Under the pieces are notes generated by a model. It was not told the DNA's origin, did no database searches, and worked only from the letters and a program-made list of their open reading frames with translations. DNA of 64,000 nt from Hydrogenophaga sp. BPS33. Lineage in GTDB: Bacteria; Pseudomonadota; Gammaproteobacteria; Burkholderiales; Burkholderiaceae_C. Position numbers and translations under genes: made by a program. The stretch is from contig NZ_CP044549.1 in the NCBI RefSeq assembly GCF_009859475.1, positions 3,286,001 to 3,350,000 on the forward strand, read 5' to 3'. Position 1 is the stretch's first letter; every line of letters begins with the position of its first letter. Positions 16,959 through 24,770 of the stretch are shown here, piece after piece.

Positions 16959-17690
16959 TCAGAACAGCGTTTCCACGTCGCTGGACAGCAGGTACCCGGC
17001 GCCCCGCTCGGTGAGGATCAAGGTGGGGTTGGTCGGGTTCGGCTCGATCTTCAGGCGCAGGCGGCGGATCTGCACATCAATCGTGCGGTCGTACACCTCG
17101 GCTTCGTGCAGGCGCGACATTGACAGCAACTGATCGCGGCTCAACACCCGCCGTGCCGCCCGGCACAGCGCGTTCAGCAAGCTGAATTCGCCGTTGGACA
17201 ACTCCACCGATTCGCCGGCCGGCGACGTGAGGCGGCGGGTGCGCAGGTTCAGCTCCCAACCCGAGAAACGGTAGGCTCGGCGGGTGTTGTCGCGCTCGGG
17301 CAGCGTGGCTTGCACCTGGTAGCGGCGCAGCACCGCGCGCACGCGGGCGAGCAGCTCGCGCGGGCTGAACGGTTTGGTGACGTAGTCGTCGGCGCCCAGT
17401 TCCAGGCCCATGACGCGATCGGCCTCTTCGCTGCGGCCCGTCAGCAGCACGATCGGCACCGTGGCCCGCTCGCGCAGCAAGCGCGCCAGCTGCATGCCGT
17501 CCTCGCCCGGCAATTTGAGGTCCAGCAGCACGAGGTCGATGGCTTCCTTGTCGAACAGGGCAAACATGTCCTTGCCCGAGCGACCGGCGCTCACGCGCAT
17601 GTCGTTCTTGCCCAGGTACTCGACCACAAGATCGCACACGTCGTCGTCGTCGTCGATCACGAGAATGTGGGGAACGTTGGTGGTGTTCAT
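16959..17690 (-). CDS. OmpR-family response regulator
   Basis: This 243-residue regulator has an unusually acidic N-terminal pocket (IDDDDD, 12-17), phospho-acceptor Asp57 in LLDLKLPG, Lys in TKPF, and a winged-helix domain (ELSNGEFSLLNALC, DRTIDVQIRRLRLKIEPNP, GAGYLL). The frame is open upstream but the ATG at 17690 gives the canonical N-terminus. It is divergent from a hybrid histidine kinase gene, with 56 bases between the starts; the two probably form a signalling pair under a shared promoter region. Confidence 0.92.
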   Translation of the reverse strand: MNTTNVPHILVIDDDDDVCDLVVEYLGKNDMRVSAGRSGKDMFALFDKEAIDLVLLDLKLPGEDGMQLARLLRERATVPIVLLTGRSEEADRVMGLELGADDYVTKPFSPRELLARVRAVLRRYQVQATLPERDNTRRAYRFSGWELNLRTRRLTSPAGESVELSNGEFSLLNALCRAARRVLSRDQLLSMSRLHEAEVYDRTIDVQIRRLRLKIEPNPTNPTLILTERGAGYLLSSDVETLF

Positions 17691-17746
17691 CGCGTCGTGC
17701 TCAATGGGAGTCGGGCGAGCCACCCGGCCGCAGCGGATGGTAGCGC

Positions 17747-19876
17747 ATGGCACTGCAGCCGCCGCGCTGCAGCGCATACTCGACCACCTTGTGCAAAGGT
17801 GCTTTGTTGAACCCTTTGAATTCCGACACCTCTTCCCGCCCGTTGGCCGCCTGGCTGCCGTGGCTGTTTGCATTGGCGCTGTGGTTGCTGCTGGTGGCCG
17901 TGACCGCGTTGTCGCTGTGGCAATTGCACCGCACCGCACTGGACAGCCAGCGGCGGGAAATGGCGTTGCTGTCGCTCGCCCTCACCGACGAACTCGACAG
18001 AGGCCTGCGTGGGGCCGAAGAGGGTTTGCAGGCGCTGGGCACGGAACTCGGCAGTCGCCAATCGCCCGCCACGGGCGGCGACACCGTGCAGGCGCTGCGC
18101 ACGCGCGAAGCCCTGATGCCGATGGTGAGCGCGCTCTGGTTGCTGGGCCACGACCGGGCGCTGATCGCCTCGTCCGAAGCATCCCCCGTGCCCGACCTGC
18201 AGACCTTTGTGCCGCGCCTGGAAACGCTGGCTCCTGGGGCCACGGCCCTGAGCCGGCCGTTCGCGCAGGCTGACAGCCCGAACAAGCTGGTGGCGCTGGC
18301 GTTTCGCGTGGGTGCCCTGCGCGAGCACCCGGGCGGCTGGATCATCGCCGCCATTCCCGCCAACAACCTGCTGGGCGCATTCGGTGTGGCGCTGCCCGCG
18401 TCGGACGCGCGCATGGCGATCTTTCGCCGCGACGGCGAGCGTCTGGCCGCCGTCAACGTGGGCCATCTCAGCGCCGACGAAGCCGCGCAGGCCAAACGGC
18501 ACCGCGCCGGCATCCTGCGCTTCAGCGATGGCACCGACAACCTGGTGGACTCGCACCGGGTCCCGCGCTACGGTCTTGATGTGGTGTTGTCGCGCGAACT
18601 CGGGGCCGTGCTCGAAGGCTGGCGTGGCGCGCTGAAGCTGTCGGTCGGGGCGCTGGCGTTCCTGCTGGTGACGATGGCGGTGGCGGTGCACATCGTGACG
18701 CGCTCCGAACTCCAGCGCATGGCCGCACAGCAAGCCCTGCAGGTGCAGCTGGGCCGTACCAGCCGGCTGGAAGCGCTGGGCGCACTGGCCGGTGGCGTGT
18801 CGCACGACTTCAACAACGTGCTGGCCGGCATCGTGGGCTACGGCGAAATGGCGCAGGATGCCGCCCCAGTGGGCAGCGCCCAGGCTCGGCACCTCGACAA
18901 GGTGTTGCAGGCGGCCCAGCGTGGCAAGTTGCTGATCGAGCGCATCCTGTCATTCAGCCGGGGCGGCGCGCGCGCCTCGACCGTCTTCGAACTGGAGCCA
19001 GTGGTCGAAGAGGTGCTGACGCTGCTGACCGCGTCCCTGCGTCCCGGGGTGGTGCTGGAGCGTGTGCTGGGCGCCCCGGGCGCGAGGCTGCGCGGCGATG
19101 CCACCCAGGTCTTCGAAGCGGTCATGAACCTGTGCACCAACGCCATGCAGGCCATGCCCGAGGGGGGCATGCTCAGCGTTCAGCTGGAGCGCCGGCGGGT
19201 GAGCACGCCGCAGGTGCTGTCCCACTCGCCGCTGCCCGTCGGCGAGTATCTGGCGCTGAGCGTGAGCGACCAGGGCGATGGGATCACACCCGATGTCATG
19301 GAGCACCTGTTCGAGCCCTTCTTTTCGGCACGCACCACGCAGACGGGCACCGGCCTCGGGCTGGCAGTGGTGTTCGGGGTGGTGGCCGAGTTCGGCGGTG
19401 CCATCGACGTGGACAGCCGGCCTGGCGAGGGTGCGCGTTTCACCTTGTACCTGCCCGAGTGCACCGACGCGCTGCCCGGGGCGGCAGAAACGGTGACGGT
19501 CGTGCCCGAAGGCGCGGGTCAGCGCTTGCTGGTGGTCGACGACGAACCGGCGCTGCTGGCCATGGCCGAAGAATTGCTGAGCGGCCTGGGCTACGAGCCG
19601 GTGTGTTTTGCGGATGCCCGTGACGCCCTGCAGGCCATCACCGAAGCGCCCGACCGGTTCGCAGCGGTCGTCACCGACGAGATGATGCCGGGACTGAGCG
19701 GCACGGCGTTGGCGAGCGCCCTGCGCGAACAGGCCGTGCACCTGCCGGTGGTGCTGGTGAGTGGCTACGGCGGCGCCTTGCTGGCCCGGCGCGCCAGCGA
19801 CGCCGGCGTGACCCGCGTGCTCATGAAACCTCTGCGGCGCGACGAACTCGCGCACACCCTGGGCGAACTCCTCTGA
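17747..19876 (+). CDS. Membrane hybrid histidine kinase with receiver domain
   Basis: The product has 709 residues. One membrane helix at about 32-58 and another near 295-316 flank a periplasmic sensor domain of about 235 residues with no obvious cysteine pattern. HisKA His353 lies in GGVSHDFNNVLAGI; the HATPase has NLCTNAMQAMPEGG, SDQGDGI and GTGLGLAVVFGVV; the receiver has Asp644 in VVTDEMMPG and Lys in LMKPL. There is no DNA-binding output, so it probably passes phosphate to the divergent regulator. The start could be a little further downstream, since the first 25 residues look non-conserved. Confidence 0.9.
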   Translation: MALQPPRCSAYSTTLCKGALLNPLNSDTSSRPLAAWLPWLFALALWLLLVAVTALSLWQLHRTALDSQRREMALLSLALTDELDRGLRGAEEGLQALGTELGSRQSPATGGDTVQALRTREALMPMVSALWLLGHDRALIASSEASPVPDLQTFVPRLETLAPGATALSRPFAQADSPNKLVALAFRVGALREHPGGWIIAAIPANNLLGAFGVALPASDARMAIFRRDGERLAAVNVGHLSADEAAQAKRHRAGILRFSDGTDNLVDSHRVPRYGLDVVLSRELGAVLEGWRGALKLSVGALAFLLVTMAVAVHIVTRSELQRMAAQQALQVQLGRTSRLEALGALAGGVSHDFNNVLAGIVGYGEMAQDAAPVGSAQARHLDKVLQAAQRGKLLIERILSFSRGGARASTVFELEPVVEEVLTLLTASLRPGVVLERVLGAPGARLRGDATQVFEAVMNLCTNAMQAMPEGGMLSVQLERRRVSTPQVLSHSPLPVGEYLALSVSDQGDGITPDVMEHLFEPFFSARTTQTGTGLGLAVVFGVVAEFGGAIDVDSRPGEGARFTLYLPECTDALPGAAETVTVVPEGAGQRLLVVDDEPALLAMAEELLSGLGYEPVCFADARDALQAITEAPDRFAAVVTDEMMPGLSGTALASALREQAVHLPVVLVSGYGGALLARRASDAGVTRVLMKPLRRDELAHTLGELL

Positions 19877-19991
19877 GCGCAGAGGACGCGTGCCAGGCTG
19901 GCCCGGGCGTGGTTCGGCCTGTGTGACAGATGGCATACAGGTCCATCCCGTGCGACACATACCGCCACATCGGGCGCACCAAGATGTGTCC

Positions 19992-20363
19992 ATGCCGGAT
20001 AGCCAGTCCCCTGAGACCGTTATGTCACGCCTGTTGATCCACGCCTCGGTAAACGGTGACGGCGGCCGCGGGATGTTGGGCGCGCTGGTGCGCCGCGCGT
20101 GGGCCTGCGTGCGGCACACACCCGACAGTGGTGTGGCGACACTGGAGATCCACGACCTGCAAGGCCACCGCATGCTCACTTTGACGGACGCGAGCGCGTT
20201 GGTCGACATCGTTCTGCCCACCGGAACCTACCATGTCACCACGCAAGTCGGCGAGAAACGGCGCAGCTACACCGCCGCGCTGCAGCCCGGCACCACCACC
20301 GTCCTGTATCTGCAACCGCATGCCGCCGCGCGCATTCCCCACGCCGCGTCTCCGGCGCGATAG
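19992..20363 (+). CDS. Unknown small beta-rich protein
   Basis: The frame is open from 19890, but the region before 19992 is not protein-like. From the ATG at 19992 it gives 123 residues; an internal ATG at 20022 is also possible. The centre resembles a carboxypeptidase-regulatory or PEGA-like beta sandwich (VATLEIHDLQGHRMLTLTD, VDIVLPTGTYHVTTQVGEKR, LQPGTTTVLYL). No signal peptide is evident. The function is unknown; it stands alone between the hybrid kinase and the amino acid transporter operon. Confidence 0.55.
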   Translation: MPDSQSPETVMSRLLIHASVNGDGGRGMLGALVRRAWACVRHTPDSGVATLEIHDLQGHRMLTLTDASALVDIVLPTGTYHVTTQVGEKRRSYTAALQPGTTTVLYLQPHAAARIPHAASPAR

Positions 20364-20424
20364 TTGCTTTGTCCATCGGGGCAAATACGGGGCTGCTCCC
20401 GCCAAGTGACCCGAAGCCCAGAAC

Positions 20425-20430
20425 TACAAT
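20425..20430 (+). promoter_or_regulatory. Candidate -10 element of the amino acid ABC operon
   Basis: TACAAT lies 49 bases before the ATG of the substrate-binding protein gene. No convincing -35 is seen at the right distance, so this is weak. Confidence 0.3.
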
Positions 20431-20478
20431 GATTTCACCGCCCGTGCCGCCCCGGCACGCACATTCAAAGGTATATCG

Positions 20479-21324
20479 ATGAAGACACTGTTGCTGTCAT
20501 TGAGTCTGATTGGCGCCGCTGCCCTGGTGGGTTGCGGCAAAACCGAAACGCCCGCACCTGAAGCGGCTGCTCCGGCTACCGCACCGTCGGCCGCGCCGGC
20601 GCCTGCGCCAGCCGAATTGCCGGAGTTGAAGGTCGCCATCGACCCGACCTACGAGCCCTTCACCTACAAAACCGCCGACGGCAAGCCCACCGGCTTCGAC
20701 GTGGACATCGCCAACGCCCTGTGTACCGAAATCAAGCGCAAGTGCGTGTTCGTCGAACAGGTCTGGGACAGCATGATCCCCGGCCTGCAGGCCAAGAAGT
20801 ACGACGTCATCGTCAGCTCCATGTCGATCACCGAAGAGCGCCTGCAGGTCGTCGACTTCACGGACAAGTACTACTTCACGCCGAGCCGCATCGTTGTCAA
20901 GACCGGCACGCCGTATACCGATCCGGCCTCGCTCAAAGGCAAGAAGATCGGCGTGCTCAAGGGCAGCACGCAAGAGAAATACGCCATGGGTGAACTCAAG
21001 CCCGCTGGCGCCAGCATCGTGCCCTACGAAGCACAAGACCAGGTCTACCTCGACATCAAATCGGGCCGACTGGATGGCACTGTCGCCGATCAGGTCGAGG
21101 TCACGGGGGGCTTCCTGAGCAAGCCCGAAGGTGCGGGCTACGGCTTCGTCGGCCCGGTGCTCAACGAGCCCAAGTACTACGGCACCGGCGTGGGCGTGGC
21201 CCTGCGCAAGGGCGAAACGGCTCTCAAGGACGAGCTCAACGCCGGTATCAAGACCATCCGCTCCAACGGCGTCTACGACACCGTGGCCAAGAAGTACTTC
21301 GACTTCGACGTCTACGGCAACTGA
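20479..21324 (+). CDS. Polar amino acid ABC transporter, substrate-binding lipoprotein
   Basis: The product has 281 residues. A lipoprotein signal ends at LVGC (Cys19), followed by an Ala/Pro linker to about residue 48, then a type 2 periplasmic binding fold of the lysine/arginine/ornithine/histidine group: VAIDPTYEPFTYKTADGKPT, GFDVDIANALC, SSMSITEERLQVVDFTDKYY and a GSTQEKYA loop. It captures the ligand for the permeases encoded just downstream. The specificity (basic amino acids, opines or N-acyl derivatives) cannot be read from sequence alone, but the deacylase in the operon favours an acylated or basic amino acid. Confidence 0.92.
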   Translation: MKTLLLSLSLIGAAALVGCGKTETPAPEAAAPATAPSAAPAPAPAELPELKVAIDPTYEPFTYKTADGKPTGFDVDIANALCTEIKRKCVFVEQVWDSMIPGLQAKKYDVIVSSMSITEERLQVVDFTDKYYFTPSRIVVKTGTPYTDPASLKGKKIGVLKGSTQEKYAMGELKPAGASIVPYEAQDQVYLDIKSGRLDGTVADQVEVTGGFLSKPEGAGYGFVGPVLNEPKYYGTGVGVALRKGETALKDELNAGIKTIRSNGVYDTVAKKYFDFDVYGN

Positions 21325-21335
21325 GCCGTTGCGGT

Positions 21336-22022
21336 TTGTCCGGCTACTTCGTCTCGATCCTGCAAGGCGCCCTCCTGACGGTGGGCGTTTCACTGGCCGC
21401 CCTCGTGGTGGCCATTTTGTTGGGCCTGCTGGGCGCGGTGGCCAAGCTCTCCGGTCGACCGCTCCTGGTGGTTCCGGCCACGGTCTACACCACGCTGGTG
21501 CGCGGTGTGCCCGAACTGGTGCTGATGCTGCTGATCTTCTATGGCGGCACCATCGGGCTCAACCACTTGCTGGCTGCATTGGGCAGCAAGTCCTCGGTGG
21601 ACATCAATCCCTTTCTGGCGGGCACGCTCACCATCGGCTTCATCTACGGCGCCTACATGACCGAGACGTTTCGCGGCGCCATTCTCTCGATCCCCAAAGG
21701 GCAGATGGAGGCCGCCTGGGCCTTCGGCATGGGGCCGGTGCGCACCTTCCTGCGCATCACGGCCCCCCAGATGGTGCGCTACGCCCTGCCCGGCTTCACC
21801 AACAACTGGCTGGTGTTGATCAAGGCCACGGCCCTGGTCAGCCTCATCGGCTTGAAGGAGATGACCTACCTGTCGAAACAGGCCAGCGCGGCCACCCGCG
21901 AACCGTTCACGTTCTTCCTCTTCGCGGCGGCGCTGTTCCTGGTCTATACCTCGGTGTCCCTCTGGGCTCTGCGCCGGCTCGAGCGGCGTTTCAGCCTGGG
22001 CGTGAAGCGCGCCCAAACCTGA
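21336..22022 (+). CDS. Amino acid ABC transporter permease, HisQ-like
   Basis: The 228-residue membrane protein has about five helices and the EAA loop EAAWAFGMGPVRTFLRITAP. The best start is a TTG at 21336, which gives the expected N-terminus SGYFVSILQGALLTVGVSLA; no in-frame ATG fits, and no strong ribosome site is seen. It lies 11 bases after the binding protein gene, so translation may depend on coupling. It pairs with the HisM-like permease to form the channel. Confidence 0.9.
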   Translation: MSGYFVSILQGALLTVGVSLAALVVAILLGLLGAVAKLSGRPLLVVPATVYTTLVRGVPELVLMLLIFYGGTIGLNHLLAALGSKSSVDINPFLAGTLTIGFIYGAYMTETFRGAILSIPKGQMEAAWAFGMGPVRTFLRITAPQMVRYALPGFTNNWLVLIKATALVSLIGLKEMTYLSKQASAATREPFTFFLFAAALFLVYTSVSLWALRRLERRFSLGVKRAQT

Positions 22023-22032
22023 GCAGCAAGCC

Positions 22033-22746
22033 ATGCGCTGGGACGTCATCTTCCAATCCAAGCACCTGGCCATGTATGGCGAGGGTCTGATCACGACCCT
22101 GTGGTTGCTGCTGTCTTCGTTGGGCGTGGGGGCGGTACTGGCCCTGTTGTTCGCACTCGCGCTCACGAGTTCGATCGCGCCCTTGCGCTGGATCGTCGGT
22201 GCCTACACCTATGTGATCCGTGGCACACCGCTGCTCATTCAGCTCTATCTCATCTATTACGGCCTGGGCCAGCTGGAATGGATCCAGGCGCGATGGGATG
22301 AAGTCTGGCCGTGGACGCACTTCAAGGAGCCCTTCTTCTGCGCCCTGCTCGCCTTCAGTCTGAACACGGCCGGCTACACCGCTGAAATGCTGGCCGGCGC
22401 GATCCGCGAAACCCCGGCCGGCGAAATCGAAGCGGCACAGGCCATGGGCATGGGCCGCGCGCAGGCCATGCGCCGCATCGTGCTGCCCAGCGCCCTGCGC
22501 CGCACGCTGCCCGCCTACAGCAACGAAGTGGTGATGATGCTGCACGCCACCAGCCTGGCCAGCACGGTGCCCGCGATGTTGGACGTGACGGCCGCCGCCA
22601 GCCGCATCTACTCCGACTTCTACCTGCCTTTCGAGGCCTACATCTTCGCGGCAGCCATCTACCTCACCATCACCTTCACCCTGGTGGGCATGTTCAAGCT
22701 CGCCGAGCGCCGCTTCCTGGCCCATCTGGCGCCGCGAGCGCACTGA
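22033..22746 (+). CDS. Amino acid ABC transporter permease, HisM-like
   Basis: The 237-residue permease has several membrane helices, the His/Glu/Gln family signature TYVIRGTPLLIQLYLIYYGL and the EAA loop EAAQAMGMGRAQAMRRIVLP. It is the heterodimer partner of the upstream HisQ-like protein, 10 bases away. The next gene in the operon is the deacylase. Confidence 0.92.
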   Translation: MRWDVIFQSKHLAMYGEGLITTLWLLLSSLGVGAVLALLFALALTSSIAPLRWIVGAYTYVIRGTPLLIQLYLIYYGLGQLEWIQARWDEVWPWTHFKEPFFCALLAFSLNTAGYTAEMLAGAIRETPAGEIEAAQAMGMGRAQAMRRIVLPSALRRTLPAYSNEVVMMLHATSLASTVPAMLDVTAAASRIYSDFYLPFEAYIFAAAIYLTITFTLVGMFKLAERRFLAHLAPRAH

Positions 22747-22773
22747 AAACCCCGGACAGCCCGTGTTCGCCCC

Positions 22774-23913
22774 ATGCAACGCCTCGAATACCCCCTGCTG
22801 AGTGCCAGTCTGGGCCACCAGAAGACCCTGGTCGGCTTTCGGTATGGCACGCCGGGCGCGCGTCCCAAGGCCTACATCCAGGCGAGCCTGCATGCCGAGG
22901 AACTGCCCGGCATGTTGGTCGCCCACCACCTGCGGCAATCCCTTGAGGCCGCGGAAACGGCCGGGCGCCTGCGGGGCGAAGTGATCCTGGTGCCCGTCGC
23001 CAACCCCATCGGCTTGAGCCAGCGGCTGCTTCACCGGCCTGCGGGGCGCTTCGAGTTCGGGTCGGCCGAGAACTTCAACCGCCACTACCCCGACATGGCC
23101 GCCGCGGTGCTGGCCGATGCCCAACCGCTGATGGGCGCGAATGCCGAGGCCAATGTGGCCACGGTACGCCGTCTCGTCGGCCAATGGCTCGCGCGCTGGC
23201 AGCCCACGAGCGAACTCGAGAGCCAGCGGCGCCAATTGCTGCTGCTGTCACACGATGCCGACCTGGTGCTGGACCTTCACTGCGACATGGACGCGGTGAT
23301 GCACCTCTACAGCGAAGAGGCGTGCTGGCCGGCGTTCGAACCCCTGGCGCGGCTGCTGGGCTGCCAGGCGGTGCTGCTGGCGCACGAGTCGGGCGGTGGT
23401 CCCTTTGATGAACGCCTGTCGGGCTTGTGGTGGCAGCTCGCTGCTGCCTTGAAATCGGCCGGTGTGAACGCGCCATTGCCTCAGGCTTGCGCCAGCACCA
23501 CCGTGGAACTGCGCGGCGAAGGTGACGTGTCGCACGACCTGGCCAGGCAGGATGCGCAGGCCATCGTCGCGTTTCTCGAGCACGCGGGCGCCCTCGCCTC
23601 TACCGCGCCGATGCACTTGCCGCCCATGGCCTGCCAGCCCACGCCCTTGGCCGGTTCTCAAACGCTGCATGCGCCTGTTCCCGGCGTCCTGGTTTTCCTG
23701 GCCCGACCGGGTGACACGCTTGGGGCCGGCGACGTGGTGGCCGAAGTCATCGACCCGACGGCTGCTGGCCAGGCCCGCGTGCACGAGGTGCGTGCCGAAG
23801 TGGCCGGTGTGTTCTATGCCAGCGTGCGCGAGCGCTACGTGGTGGCAGGCGGTGAAATCGGCAAAATCGCCGGCGCCACGCCGTTTCGCTCGGGCAATCT
23901 GCTGGGCGCATGA
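22774..23913 (+). CDS. AstE/aspartoacylase-like zinc deacylase (M14 fold)
   Basis: The product has 379 residues. The zinc site is visible as His40-x2-Glu43 (SLHAEELPG) and His169 (LDLHCDMD), with the conserved ENFNRHYPD segment. A biotinyl/lipoyl-like C-terminal domain follows from about residue 285 ([28 protein letters not shown]). The family hydrolyses amide bonds of N-acyl amino acids such as N-succinylglutamate or N-acetylaspartate. Its place between the permease genes and the ATPase gene suggests that the importer brings in an N-acylated or amide-linked amino acid that this enzyme cleaves in the cytosol (inference). Confidence 0.88.
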   Translation: MQRLEYPLLSASLGHQKTLVGFRYGTPGARPKAYIQASLHAEELPGMLVAHHLRQSLEAAETAGRLRGEVILVPVANPIGLSQRLLHRPAGRFEFGSAENFNRHYPDMAAAVLADAQPLMGANAEANVATVRRLVGQWLARWQPTSELESQRRQLLLLSHDADLVLDLHCDMDAVMHLYSEEACWPAFEPLARLLGCQAVLLAHESGGGPFDERLSGLWWQLAAALKSAGVNAPLPQACASTTVELRGEGDVSHDLARQDAQAIVAFLEHAGALASTAPMHLPPMACQPTPLAGSQTLHAPVPGVLVFLARPGDTLGAGDVVAEVIDPTAAGQARVHEVRAEVAGVFYASVRERYVVAGGEIGKIAGATPFRSGNLLGA

Positions 23914-23944
23914 GTTTCCCTTTTTCTTCCGGGCATCCCAGAAC

Positions 23945-24745
23945 ATGACCACCGAATCCAATGCCACCCGAACGCCCGGTCGTCCCTTGCTGGAAGTCCA
24001 GGACATCCACAAACGCTTCGGCGCGAACGAAGTGCTCAAGGGCGTGTCGCTGCAGGCGCGCGCGGGCGACGTGATCAGCCTGATCGGCAGTTCCGGCTCG
24101 GGCAAGAGCACGCTCTTGCGTTGCATCAACCTGCTGGAGAACCCCAACAGCGGCCGCATCGTCCTGGGCGGCGAGGAGTTGCAACTCAAGCCCGACCGGC
24201 ATGGCGAGCTGCGGGCGGTCAACGCGGCGCAGTTGCAGCGCTTGCGCACCAAGCTGGCCATGGTGTTCCAGCACTTCAACCTGTGGGCCCACATGACGGT
24301 GCTGCAGAACGTCATCGAAGCGCCCGTTCACGTGCTTGGCATCCCGAAGGACAAGGCCGTGGAGACCGCGCGCCGTTATCTGGAGCGCGTGGGTTTGCGC
24401 GGTGTGGAGGACCGCTACCCCTCGCACATGAGCGGCGGCCAGCAGCAGCGCGTGGCGATTGCGCGGGCGTTGGCGGTGGAGCCGGACGTGATGCTGTTCG
24501 ACGAGCCCACCAGCGCGCTCGACCCGGAGCTGGTGGGCGAGGTGCTGCGCGTCATGAAGCTGCTGGCCGAAGAAGGCCGCACCATGGTGGTGGTGACGCA
24601 CGAAATGGGCTTCGCGCGCGAGGTGTCGTCGCACCTCATCTTCCTGCACCAGGGCTGCATCGAGGAGCAAGGCGTCCCGCGTGAGGTGCTGGCACACCCC
24701 AAGAGCGAACGTCTGGCGCAGTTCCTCTCGGGCAACCTCAAGTAA
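23945..24745 (+). CDS. Amino acid ABC transporter ATP-binding protein, HisP-like
   Basis: This 266-residue ATPase has Walker [11 protein letters not shown]-loop [12 protein letters not shown], signature [16 protein letters not shown], Walker [15 protein letters not shown] and the switch His in VVTHEMGFA. The length and the insert before the Q-loop match HisP/ArgT-type ATPases. It is the last gene of the importer operon; the penicillin-acylase family gene converges on it 25 bases away. Confidence 0.93.
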   Translation: MTTESNATRTPGRPLLEVQDIHKRFGANEVLKGVSLQARAGDVISLIGSSGSGKSTLLRCINLLENPNSGRIVLGGEELQLKPDRHGELRAVNAAQLQRLRTKLAMVFQHFNLWAHMTVLQNVIEAPVHVLGIPKDKAVETARRYLERVGLRGVEDRYPSHMSGGQQQRVAIARALAVEPDVMLFDEPTSALDPELVGEVLRVMKLLAEEGRTMVVVTHEMGFAREVSSHLIFLHQGCIEEQGVPREVLAHPKSERLAQFLSGNLK

Positions 24746-24770
24746 CAGGTCCGCTCAGCCTCTCCGCCTT

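Noticed and set aside
16476..17123. Plus-strand frame of about 215 residues
   Set aside because: It runs antisense to the exported basic protein and the response regulator and looks protein-like only through Ala/Gly/Cys composition.
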